Assembly (NCBI RefSeq): GCF_000314005.1
Contig: NZ_JH980292.1
Span: 1,939,725 to 2,003,724, forward strand
Direction: 5' to 3'
Length of the DNA stretch: 64,000 nucleotides
DNA from: Spirulina subsalsa PCC 9445
GTDB lineage: Bacteria > Cyanobacteriota > Cyanobacteriia > Cyanobacteriales > Spirulinaceae
Each line of letters opens with the position of its first letter. The first letter of the stretch is position 1. The notes under the pieces were generated by a model. It did not search any database. It was not told the origin of the DNA and worked only from the letters and a program-made list of their open reading frames with translations. The translations under genes and the position numbers were made by a program. Of this stretch, positions 16,302-24,026 are shown in pieces.

Positions 16302-16341
16302 GTCTGACCCCCTCCCCCCACCCCGAGGAAGGAGATCAGAC
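16302..16341 (-). terminator. Possible prfB terminator hairpin
   Basis: GTCTGA pairs with TCAGAC (and CTCC with GGAG) 34 bp after the prfB stop. The minus-strand T-run lies about 20 nt further on, so terminator activity is uncertain. Confidence 0.3.
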
Positions 16342-16374
16342 TGATCTAGAGACGTTCAGGCACACCATTCTGGG

Positions 16375-17485
16375 TTAGACTAACTGGGTTTCCTGTCGCA
16401 GATAAGCCTCAATAAAAGGATCGAGCGCTCCATTCATTACGTCATCAATGGCGGTGGTTTCTTCAGTGGTGCGTAAATCCTTGACCATTTGGTAGGGGTG
16501 GAACACATAGTTCCGAATCTGATTCCCCCAAGCGGCCTCGACGATATCCCCACGAATTTGGGCGATTTCCTGAGCGCGTTGTTCTTGGGCAATGACCAAT
16601 AATTTCGCTTTCAGGAGTGCCATTGCCTTCTCTTTGTTTTGCAATTGCGATCGCTCTTGAGTACAACGAACCGCTATTCCCGTGGGGACATGAACAATGC
16701 GCACAGCCGTTTCCACCTTGTTCACATTCTGCCCCCCTTTCCCCCCAGAGCGCGATGTGGTAATTTCTAAATCCTGTTCAGGAATCTCCACATTGAGACT
16801 AGACTCCTCCAAAGCAGGCATCACATCCACCCCAGCAAAACTGGTCTGGCGTTTCCCATTCGCATTAAACGGGGAAATTCTCACTAAACGATGGGTGCCC
16901 TTTTCAGCCTTTAAGTAACCATAGGCATAGCGCCCGGTAAATTCCAAAGTAGCGGATTTAATTCCCGCCTCGTCCCCCTCGGATAATTCGGCTAAATTCA
17001 CCTTATAGCCTTGTTTTTCCCCCCAACGGGTATACATTCGCAGCAACATTTCCGCCCAATCCTGGGCATCAGTTCCCCCAGCACCCGCATTAATCGTTAA
17101 AACCGCCCCTTCTTTATCGTATTCCCCAGAGAGCAGTTGCTGGAGTTCCCAACTGTCCAAAGCTTTATTCAGTTGGGAGAGATTCGTTTCCGCTTCCGTT
17201 AAAAGACTCTCATCCTGTTCGACTTCGAGCAGTTCGGCGATCGCTTCTGTATCTTCCAACTGCTGTTTCCATTGATAATACTGCTCTAAAGCCCCCTTCA
17301 CTTCCGTTAACCTCTGTAAGGTTTTCTGGGCCGTAGTCTGATCATCCCAAAAGTCCGGTTGTGCGGATATTTGTTCTAAGTCCTGAATCTTAGCTTGTAG
17401 TGCAGGCAGGTCAAAGATAGTCCTGGGCTTTACCCAGGCGGATGGTGAGCAGTTCAATCTCGCGTTTTAGTTCTGTCAGTTCCAT
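16375..17485 (-). CDS. prfB: Peptide chain release factor 2, made by programmed +1 frameshift
   Basis: Recognises UGA and UAA stop codons and releases the peptide. SPF in [11 protein letters not shown] is the RF2 recognition tripeptide, and [10 protein letters not shown] carries the GGQ hydrolysis motif. The gene starts at ATG 17485 and reads 24 codons to CTT TGA C (17410-17416). A +1 slip there gives CTT GAC and the remaining 345 residues, about 369 in total. This is the known RF2 autoregulation: low RF2 favours the slip. An AGGA five bases before the slip codons may serve as the stimulatory Shine-Dalgarno. An uninterrupted reading from 17457 gives a wrong N-terminus. Confidence 0.95.
17410..17416 (-). 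other. Programmed +1 frameshift site of prfB (CTTTGAC)
   Basis: The heptamer CTTTGAC directly follows TAT, as in Escherichia coli prfB. The in-frame TGA is codon 25. The upstream 24 codons ([20 protein letters not shown], then QDYL) match RF2 N-termini, and the downstream frame continues the family sequence without a gap. Confidence 0.93.
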
Positions 17486-18034
17486 GAATTATTCCAGATA
17501 ATCGTTGATCTTGAAAGGAGCGAACTTTCTAGGGCTAAGTTGGTTGTTTTTTTACAGCCCAGATTACTGGTAACTGTTTTAACAATTAGTCTATCACTAG
17601 AAAAACTACATTGACATCCTCTTGCGCTAAACCTTTCTCGACTTCCCTCAATAGGCAAAGAAAAAGGGGCAAAAGGGTATATGTTGAGTCTGATAGATCA
17701 ATCCACAACAGTATACACTTTTTGCCCATTACGCCAATTTGCTTATCTGATAGGCAAAACTGGCTAGTTCCTCAACAAAATCAACTCTCTCTGCATCTAG
17801 GTCATCAGCATTTTTGCTGCTTTTCTCCCTAAGACCTCAGAGAAATGATTAATGTTCCCACGAAGTTTAAAAAATTCGGGCATCCCTTCCCTTCACCGCG
17901 AAACCCCGCGCTGTACCCGTAGAGTCAGCGTCGGGAGGATGTCAGGATGCCGAGGATGCCCACCCAAAACCAATGAGCGCAGCGAACCCACCTAGAATCG
18001 GTTATCCTGTTAGCAGGTCTTTCACTAGAATCCC
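17486..18034. other. 549-bp gene-free region between prfB and DUF29
   Basis: No protein-like reading frame is found. The distal part holds an IS200/IS605-type end remnant (17900-17944). The rest is AT-rich, and its short frames look non-coding. The prfB promoter should lie near 17500-17650. Confidence 0.6.
17900..17944 (+). mobile_element. IS200/IS605-type end remnant, copy B
   Basis: The same motif as 12156-12202: CGCTG and CAGCG arms nested inside CCCCG and CGGG, ending in GGGAGGATGTCA. No transposase is present. It lies about 90 bp before the DUF29 gene. Confidence 0.5.
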
Positions 18035-18496
18035 ATGATTTATGAACAAGACTTTCACCTCTGGTTAGAAGACACAATCCAGAAGCTCACTCATCATCAA
18101 TTTTCAGAACTTGATATAGAACATTTAATTGCGGAACTTCAAGACTTGGGAAAGTCAGATAAAAACGCCTTAGAAAGCAACTTAATGATCTTGTTAGCCC
18201 ATCTGCTTAAATTAACCATTCAAGCAGACGCACCACAGATGATAAAAGGCAGTTGGTACAGTTCTGTTGATGAACACCGACAGCGTGTTTTAAGTCAATT
18301 GGTTGAGATTCCCTCCTTAAAATCTTATCTAGAAACGGCGCTTATTAAAGCTTATCCTCGTTCTCGCAAGTTAGCGATTAAAGAGGGCAAACGGGCAAGT
18401 TTTGGCATCAGAATTCCGGCCGAGTCGGAATATCCTGATGATTGTCCTTTCCCTCTAGATGCGATTTTATCCGAGGATTTCTATGGGGGCGCGTGA
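18035..18496 (+). CDS. DUF29 family protein
   Basis: A 153-residue protein of DUF29, a family abundant in cyanobacteria and of unknown function. Diagnostic parts are YEQDFHLWLEDTIQKL, the LDIEHLIAELQDLGKSDK helix and the GSWYSSVDEHRQRV segment. It is probably a helical cytoplasmic protein. A duplicate of its early part lies at 18657-18715, and a complete paralogue is at 42922-43389. The genes are usually solitary, as here. Confidence 0.88.
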   Translation: MIYEQDFHLWLEDTIQKLTHHQFSELDIEHLIAELQDLGKSDKNALESNLMILLAHLLKLTIQADAPQMIKGSWYSSVDEHRQRVLSQLVEIPSLKSYLETALIKAYPRSRKLAIKEGKRASFGIRIPAESEYPDDCPFPLDAILSEDFYGGA

Positions 18497-18656
18497 GAGT
18501 TGAAAAGCCAGCCTCTTGGCTCTTGCCTGTTCCCTGTTCCCTTGTTAATTCTAAGGTTTTGTTTTTTCAGCAGACCTAGATAAAACCTACCCAAACTTAC
18601 GGATTAACAGCAGATCAACTCGATCAACTGCGGCTATAGTATGAATAGCCACCAAG

Positions 18657-18715
18657 CAATTCAGAAGCTCACCCATCATCAATTTTCAAAACTTGATATA
18701 GAACATTTAACTGCC
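18657..18715 (+). pseudogene. DUF29 gene fragment
   Basis: Near-identical to codons about 14-33 of the DUF29 gene 580 bp upstream (IQKLTHHQFSKLDIEHL), then broken off. It is preceded by a 23-nt sequence (18634-18656) that also leads into the Uma2 gene at 21257-21279, so the fragment is a chimera of two local duplications. Confidence 0.75.
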
Positions 18716-18748
18716 CCACCTGAGTTTCACCCTTACTCTCTATAAGTT

Positions 18749-19426
18749 TTAGCTAGGCATGACGTATAAATATCCATTTTGAATGTTTTTTTTACTGGAA
18801 TTTTTTGTATATCTGGCTAAATAATTTCGGATCTCAAGTGCTTCCATTATACCGGAAACCCACACACTAGCATCGTCAGAAATAAAATTTTCTGGATTCA
18901 TCTGAGATGATGACTTTTGTATGTACCCTATTAATTCCCTACAAAACTGAGTCAGTGCTTCTGAATTTAAGTTCTTGACTTGGCAATAATAAACCTTTCC
19001 AGATAAACCTTTTAAAGGAGATACTGATTGCGCAGTGGCTTGACTTTCATCGTTTACAGCATTATGACTATTGCTATTCTCATCAGTGTTTATCTCTTGA
19101 GTTTTATCGCCTATAGTTTCACTAATTTTAGCATTTTCATCAGTATTTTTCTTTTGATTTTCATCACCTAAAGCCTCATTGATCTTGGGATCTTCATCAA
19201 CTTTAATGTCCTTCTTTTGAATTGCTGTTTGTTGTGTAACTTTCTTCTTAGAAAGTGTCTCAATCAAACCTTTCTCTTCAAATGTTATCAGTAATTTTTC
19301 AAAAATATTGACGACTTCAGGCACTGATATACGAATAGGCTTTTCATCAAATCCATCTGGATCATAAATAACCTGATTGCCATCTCGTTTGAGTTCTTGG
19401 AATGAAAAATTCAAGTAATAACCCAT
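18749..19426 (-). CDS. Hypothetical protein with acidic repeat linker (third gene of a small operon)
   Basis: A 225-residue protein I do not recognise. The N-terminal part (1-65) and C-terminal part (about 135-225) look globular. They are joined by a charged Asn/Asp/Glu/Lys-rich linker with three degenerate repeats of about 19 residues (units starting DEDPKINEALGD, DENAKISETIGD and DENSNSHNAVND). The C-terminal half has GLSGKVYYCQVKNL and VWVSGIMEALEIRNYL. No signal peptide or membrane helix is found. It starts 17 bp after the upstream 69-residue gene, so the two are probably one operon. Base use is AT-rich relative to the core genes. Confidence 0.6.
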   Translation of the reverse strand: MGYYLNFSFQELKRDGNQVIYDPDGFDEKPIRISVPEVVNIFEKLLITFEEKGLIETLSKKKVTQQTAIQKKDIKVDEDPKINEALGDENQKKNTDENAKISETIGDKTQEINTDENSNSHNAVNDESQATAQSVSPLKGLSGKVYYCQVKNLNSEALTQFCRELIGYIQKSSSQMNPENFISDDASVWVSGIMEALEIRNYLARYTKNSSKKNIQNGYLYVMPS

Positions 19427-19443
19427 AAAATAGATAAAATAGC

Positions 19444-19653
19444 TTAAGGTCTGCTGTCCGTAGTAACAATTGTAATTTTCTCATTATCATATGAATCAAC
19501 TGCTTCAGATACTGTCCTTGCCGCAGAACGGCATCGAACAATAATTTCACTTGCATCTGGCACAGCGCGAGTTTTAGCCCCTACAATCTGATCTAAATCA
19601 GGACGAGTGAGATGGCGGTCTTTAAATTCTAGTGCAATTTCTTTTTTTGCCAT
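19444..19653 (-). CDS. Hypothetical 69-residue protein (second gene of a small operon)
   Basis: Not recognised. It is a short, likely alpha/beta protein: KKEIALEFKDRHLTRPDLDQ, then ASEIIVRCRSAARTVSEAVD, ending KITIVTTDSRP. Its start codon shares one base with the upstream gene stop (TAATG), indicating translational coupling. Its size and position would suit an adaptor or inhibitor subunit, which is inference only. Confidence 0.55.
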   Translation of the reverse strand: MAKKEIALEFKDRHLTRPDLDQIVGAKTRAVPDASEIIVRCRSAARTVSEAVDSYDNEKITIVTTDSRP

Positions 19654-19991
19654 TAGTAATCACCTTTAATTAAAATATTTCTGATCCGCGTAGCTACATT
19701 TTTCGCACCTTGTTCCGTGGGCGTAATAATACGAATCACACAATCAATACCACCATCTGGACCAAAACGCTGATCTATCGTATCGGGTGTCAGCGTCGCA
19801 CCATATACGTCAGTAAATTCAACGCTTTCAAATCCTTCTAGCCTTTTCATAAGTCCTTTAAGCTCATCATGCTCAAATGTGTAGCCTCTTTCACTGGGAG
19901 TAATGTTGTTTTTAGGTTTTATCTTCTCTACGGGGTTAAACGTGAGTACATTGCTAACGTTTTTAAACCATCCAACCACGAGATCGAACAT
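19653..19991 (-). CDS. Hypothetical 112-residue protein (first gene of a small operon)
   Basis: Not recognised. The N-terminus (MFDLVVGWFKNVSNVL) is amphipathic. The rest looks globular, with GGIDCVIRIITPTEQGAKNV near the end. It is the promoter-proximal gene of the 19991-to-18749 operon and is coupled to the next gene by a TAATG overlap. AAGGAC upstream is a weak ribosome site. No homologue comes to mind. Confidence 0.55.
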   Translation of the reverse strand: MFDLVVGWFKNVSNVLTFNPVEKIKPKNNITPSERGYTFEHDELKGLMKRLEGFESVEFTDVYGATLTPDTIDQRFGPDGGIDCVIRIITPTEQGAKNVATRIRNILIKGDY

Positions 19992-20094
19992 CGCATTTCA
20001 CGTCCTTAGTAACTGAATAAGAAATCTACCTTCTTGGTGTTTCAAAAATTGAACAAAGCATTTAGAATAGAGCAATGACTATCATCCTAAGTGT

Positions 20095-20159
20095 GGTGCG
20101 TTATGGCGGACTTAAAGATTGCGGATTTTTGCTGAAAGATTATAACCGCCCCACGCACC
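20095..20159. repeat. Long imperfect palindrome downstream of the small membrane protein
   Basis: GGTGCGT (20095-20101) and GGCGG (20105-20109) pair with CCGCC (20146-20150) and ACGCACC (20153-20159). Similar GGTGCGT/ACGCACC palindromes are common between cyanobacterial genes. It may act as a transcript end for the gene at 20184. Confidence 0.6.
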
Positions 20160-20183
20160 CTACTCTACTTGGCATGAGCTAAC

Positions 20184-20387
20184 TCACTTTTTAAAAAGTA
20201 AGCCCAAAATGGATAATGGAACTGTAACTACTGCCCAAACTATGAAAATAACCACAGCACCTATTCCAGCACCAGCAGCATAAGCATCACTGGATTCGAC
20301 CATGCTAGGATCTAATTCGCCCATACTAGCAAAAAGCCAGATAACACACAAAATTGTCCACAGGATTACAATAATTTTCATAGCCAA
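20184..20387 (-). CDS. Small two-helix membrane protein
   Basis: A 67-residue protein with a hydrophobic segment at residues about 4-22 (IIVILWTILCVIWLF) and a second at about 40-64 (GAGIGAVVIFIVWAVV). A short acidic loop lies between them (GELDPSMVESSDAYAAG). The function is unknown. GAGAAG before the ATG is a plausible ribosome site. It lies between the unknown operon and the divergent helix-turn-helix gene. A membrane-acting role in the same system is possible but unsupported. Confidence 0.6.
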   Translation of the reverse strand: MAMKIIVILWTILCVIWLFASMGELDPSMVESSDAYAAGAGIGAVVIFIVWAVVTVPLSILGLLFKK

Positions 20388-20573
20388 CTTCTCCTTATCG
20401 TTAATTTGGCGACCTGTGAGGGTTACGAATATATGCAGTTTGGGATAAACTCAGTAAGCCCGATCCCTTACCTGATCTCTATTGTCATCTGGCACATAAA
20501 AAATTGACAAGTCTGAAAAGGACGGATAAAGACTGATCTAGACGGGACTTTTCTAAAAAAAATATTAAGCGGT

Positions 20574-20610
20574 CGGATAATGGCGGATAATAGCAGATAA
20601 TAGCGGTTAT
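20574..20610. promoter_or_regulatory. Four direct repeats of a 10-bp unit upstream of the HTH gene (candidate operator)
   Basis: Units CGGATAA, CGGATAA, CAGATAA and CGGTTAT start at 20574, 20584, 20594 and 20604, exactly 10 bp apart and so on one face of the helix. They end 26 bp before the start codon at 20637. A further CGGATAA is at 20523. This looks like a repeated binding site for a regulator, perhaps the helix-turn-helix protein itself. Confidence 0.55.
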
Positions 20611-20636
20611 GAACTCAGAGAAGTCATCATAGAGTT

Positions 20637-21170
20637 ATGGACTGGGAAACTGTGTTGCAGTCGATTGATCAGTTAGTTTTTAAACAAACTAGGAAACATC
20701 TTGATAGTCTGCAAGTAGAAATTTTGAAGGGGGTGCTTAATGGTCAAAAGTATCCTGAAATTGCCCAAAAATATAAATGCAGCAAGGGTCATGTAAAAGA
20801 TGAGGCTTACAAGCTCTGGCAGTTGCTGTCCAAAAGTTTTGGGGAAGATATCAATAAGTCAAATTTTTGCGCAGTGGTTGAACGGTTAGGAATTGCTAAC
20901 TCTCACTCTCAGTTATTTAATGCAGTTCAAATTGGAAATATTAATCTTTGTCCTACTTCAGAACTTCCAAAATTAGATAATAGGGATGAAGGGGATCAAA
21001 GCTTTAATAAAAACGATATACAAGCCAGTGAATATACTTCATTTGATCGGCTTTTATATGAAACAAAATTAACCAGTTTATCTAAATTAATTGAACTGGG
21101 TTTAAGTGCAGAACAAATTGCAGAAGTGCTAGATTTGCCCTTAGATGAAGTACGGGAGGCTATGGAATAG
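20637..21170 (+). CDS. Helix-turn-helix protein resembling N-terminal domains of cyanobacterial STAND/AAA conflict proteins
   Basis: A 177-residue protein. Residues 1-85 (for example LDSLQVEILKGVLNGQKYPEI and GHVKDEAYKLWQLLSKSFGE) match, from memory, the HTH-like domain at the N-terminus of large cyanobacterial AAA/NACHT/WD40 proteins, called vMAP-type in conflict-system surveys. Here it stands alone. A variable linker follows, then a short helical C-terminus (SLSKLIELGLSAEQIAEVLD) like the tail of transposase-like or DUF4351 proteins. It is divergent from the small-gene operon. It may regulate that cluster. Confidence 0.6.
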   Translation: MDWETVLQSIDQLVFKQTRKHLDSLQVEILKGVLNGQKYPEIAQKYKCSKGHVKDEAYKLWQLLSKSFGEDINKSNFCAVVERLGIANSHSQLFNAVQIGNINLCPTSELPKLDNRDEGDQSFNKNDIQASEYTSFDRLLYETKLTSLSKLIELGLSAEQIAEVLDLPLDEVREAME

Positions 21171-21293
21171 ATATATACCGAGTCTCAATCGGTTTTGGTA
21201 GGGGGAATTTATGAACGGCTTCTACGTTATAGGATGCCTATGGGCTGGATTAACCACTATAGTATGAATAGCCACCAAGGAGGGTTAAGAACT

Positions 21294-21845
21294 ATGACCA
21301 TATCTTTAGCCAAATGGACGATAGAAGACTATCATCAAATGGTTGAAACGGGCTTACTCGAAGATCGCCCGGTGGAACTACTCAAAGGAGAAATTGTCGA
21401 AATGTCCCCGGAAGGTGAACCTCATGCTTATTTCAGCACGGAAGCGGGAGACTATTTAAGCCGTTTATTAGGAGAACGCGCTTTAGTCCGTCCAGCTAAA
21501 CCCATCACCCTACCCAACCACTCGGAACCAGAACCCGATATTGCCATTGTGCAACGGTTGGGTCAAGAATATCTGACCCACCATCCCTATCCTGAAAATA
21601 TTTTTTGGCTGATAGAATATGCCAATACCAGTTTACAAAAAGACTCCGGCTTAAAATACCGGATCTATGCAGAAGCGGGAATTCCTGAATATTGGTTAGT
21701 TAACTTAAAACGTCGGGAACTGATTATATTTCGGCATCCCCAAGGGGGAGAATATGCCTCCAAAATGACCCTAACGGCAGGAGAAATTACCCCCCTAGCT
21801 TTTGAGGATCTCAAAATTCCCGTAGCTGCCTTGATTGGTGAGTAA
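21294..21845 (+). CDS. Uma2 family (DUF820) putative endonuclease
   Basis: A 183-residue protein of the Uma2 family, which has a PD-(D/E)xK nuclease fold and is hugely expanded in cyanobacteria. Visible motifs are VELLKGEIVEMSP, PEPDIAIV (the Asp), IEYANTSLQKD (E...K) and KYRIYAEAGIPEYWLVN. Its biological role is unproven. ATG 21294 was chosen because an AAGGAGGG at 21277-21284 precedes it. The longer frame from 21195 adds 33 residues that translate the local 23-nt repeat. Confidence 0.92.
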   Translation: MTISLAKWTIEDYHQMVETGLLEDRPVELLKGEIVEMSPEGEPHAYFSTEAGDYLSRLLGERALVRPAKPITLPNHSEPEPDIAIVQRLGQEYLTHHPYPENIFWLIEYANTSLQKDSGLKYRIYAEAGIPEYWLVNLKRRELIIFRHPQGGEYASKMTLTAGEITPLAFEDLKIPVAALIGE

Positions 21846-21924
21846 TAGAGTGTATCAGGATGGCAGTGGGGAGAATTTATGATTCTCCCGACTTAACCCA
21901 TCTGATGAGGTTTGATGCTCCCTC

Positions 21925-23745
21925 CTAATCACTCAAGAGGGCCTCGACAAACTCGTAACTAGAGAAAGGCCGTAAATCCTCAATCCCCTCCCCAGCACCC
22001 ACAAAACGAATGGGTAAATGTAACTGTTGCGCTACGGCTAAAGCTACACCGCCCTTAGCACTACTATCCAATTTTGTCAAGACTACCCCACTTAATTGGG
22101 CGGCTTCGGAGAAAACTTGGGCTTGACGGAGGCCGTTTTGTCCTAATGTGGCATCTAACACCAGCAGGGATTCAATCTTAGCATCGGGGGCTTTTTTGTC
22201 GATAATGCGGCGGATTTTAGCCAGTTCCTCCATTAGGTTTTTCTTGTTCTGTAAGCGTCCGGCCGTGTCTACGAGCAGTAATTCCGCCCGACGGGATTGG
22301 GCGGCGGTGATGGCATCAAAGACTACGGCAGCCGGGTCGGTGTTTTTACCGGGGTTGGCAATGACGGGAGTATTAGACCGTTCTCCCCAGACTTTCACCT
22401 GTTCTACGGCCGCAGCGCGGAATGTGTCGGCGGCGGCAATCAGGCAGGAGTAACCGGATTTTTGGGCGAGGTGGGCTAGTTTGCCGATGGTGGTGGTTTT
22501 CCCGGCCCCATTGACTCCGGTCATTAACCAGATGTTGAGGATATCTTTTTCGGGGACAAACAGTTCATTTTGTTGGTCTGCGAGGGGGCGTTCTAGGATA
22601 TCACAGAGGATTTTTTTCAAGTAGGCGATCGCCTGTTCCGGAGGTAAGGCCTCCTCCCGCAGCTTATTCTGGAGGGTTTCGATAATATAATCCGTCGCCT
22701 CTACTCCCACATCGGCCTGTAATAACAAGGCCTCAATTTCCATCACCGCATCTTCATTGAGGGGGCCTTGTCCCACAATGGCTTTCAGTTGATTAACCAA
22801 ACTGCGCCGGGTTTTCCCCAGTCCTTCCCGCAGTCGTTTTAACCAGGTGATCTCTTCGGCGGAAATATCCTCCGGTTGTCGTCCTTGTTCCGCTAAGACT
22901 CGCGCTGACCACATGAAATCCTCATCAAAGGGGATGTCGCCCTCTGGGGCTGTCGGGGCAACGGTTTCCGGTTCGGGGGTTTCTATGGCGGTGGCTTTTA
23001 AGCGTTCCAAAGCATCGGATTTTTTCAGCCAAGCGGGAACGGTAACGGGGGGTTCGGGTTCTCCTTCGTGGGCATCTGTTACCAGTTCCTCATCTTCCTC
23101 TGCCACAATAGCGGCCGGGGTGAGTTCGGGTTCTTCTACAGGTTCTTCTAGAACAGTTTCTGCAACAGGTTCAGGGGCTTCTACAGGCTCTTCTGGAACA
23201 GTTTCTGCAACAGGTTCAGGGGCTTCTACAGGCTCTTCTGGAACAGTTTCTGCAACAGGTTCAGGGGCTTCTACAGGTTCTTCTAGAACAGCTTCTGCAA
23301 CAGGTTCAGGGGCTTCTACAGGTTCTTCTAGAACAGCTTCTGCAACAGGTTCGGGGGCTTCTACAGGTTCTTCTAGAACAGTTTCTGCGAGGGGTTCGGG
23401 GGCTTCAGCCACAGGTTCTAATTCTTCCTCGTGGCTTTCGGTTTCTAACTCCTCTAACTCCGTTGCAACCGTTTCCTCTGCTTCGGGGGGAGTCTCTTCC
23501 TTCGCTTCCGGGGGTTCTTCCGTTACGGCTTGGCGCTTTTGGATGTTTTGATAAGCGGCCTTGGCCCACTGAAGATAATCTTCATGGGAGGTTGTGGTAT
23601 CAGAAGACTCGCTGGATTCTTGGGCTTGTTCTTCAACGGGGGGTTGTTCAGAGGTGGGGGGAGTTTCTGGGGGTTGTTCTTGTTTATTGCGTTGGCGTGG
23701 CTCTCCGTGGGAATCGCCAAATTTCCGATTAAACCAGTTAAACAT
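21925..23745 (-). CDS. ftsY: Signal recognition particle receptor FtsY
   Basis: A 606-residue GTPase that docks SRP-ribosome complexes at the membrane for co-translational insertion. The C-terminal NG domain carries GVNGAGKTTTIGKLA (P-loop), DTFRAAA, DTAGR and LTKLDSSAKGG. The N-terminal A domain (about 1-285) is very acidic and, at residues about 112-201, contains six copies of a 15-residue unit of the type VLEEPVEAPEPVAEA. It starts MFNWFNRKFG, a membrane-targeting amphipathic start. The gene is usually solitary. Confidence 0.95.
   Translation of the reverse strand: MFNWFNRKFGDSHGEPRQRNKQEQPPETPPTSEQPPVEEQAQESSESSDTTTSHEDYLQWAKAAYQNIQKRQAVTEEPPEAKEETPPEAEETVATELEELETESHEEELEPVAEAPEPLAETVLEEPVEAPEPVAEAVLEEPVEAPEPVAEAVLEEPVEAPEPVAETVPEEPVEAPEPVAETVPEEPVEAPEPVAETVLEEPVEEPELTPAAIVAEEDEELVTDAHEGEPEPPVTVPAWLKKSDALERLKATAIETPEPETVAPTAPEGDIPFDEDFMWSARVLAEQGRQPEDISAEEITWLKRLREGLGKTRRSLVNQLKAIVGQGPLNEDAVMEIEALLLQADVGVEATDYIIETLQNKLREEALPPEQAIAYLKKILCDILERPLADQQNELFVPEKDILNIWLMTGVNGAGKTTTIGKLAHLAQKSGYSCLIAAADTFRAAAVEQVKVWGERSNTPVIANPGKNTDPAAVVFDAITAAQSRRAELLLVDTAGRLQNKKNLMEELAKIRRIIDKKAPDAKIESLLVLDATLGQNGLRQAQVFSEAAQLSGVVLTKLDSSAKGGVALAVAQQLHLPIRFVGAGEGIEDLRPFSSYEFVEALLSD
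23141..23410 (-). repeat. Six tandem 45-bp repeats inside ftsY
   Basis: Units start at 23141, 23186, 23231, 23276, 23321 and 23366. They are nearly identical at DNA level, with only a few substitutions apart from the last. They encode the Pro/Glu/Val/Ala repeat of the FtsY acidic domain. Such units are prone to copy-number change. Confidence 0.95.
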
Positions 23746-24026
23746 AGTAAGTTATCAATAGGATGAGAATTAATCCCCCAACCCCTCAAAGAAAGCTGGG
23801 AAAATGTAGCTTTCATCTTATTTTAATGGAAGGGGGAACAGTTACGACAGGCTGAACTCCTCGGAGGACAGAGGCAGTCAGCAGGCTGCCGCTACTCTAC
23901 TGGATATAAAACAAGGAAGCCCCACGCTAGAATTGATCTATTTGCGCATTAAGATCATCTAAACCAGATCCGCCCTCTACCTTTAACCCTAGAGTCATTT
24001 ACAGTAATCTTTAATTTTTTAAGACG

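Noticed and set aside
17611..17832. 73-residue plus-strand frame upstream of DUF29
   Set aside because: Composition is unlike protein, and it overlaps the prfB promoter region and repeat-like DNA.
22847..23551. Plus-strand frame of 234 residues rich in Gly-Ser-Thr repeats
   Set aside because: It is antisense to ftsY and mirrors the 45-bp repeats. Codon pattern and conservation favour FtsY.
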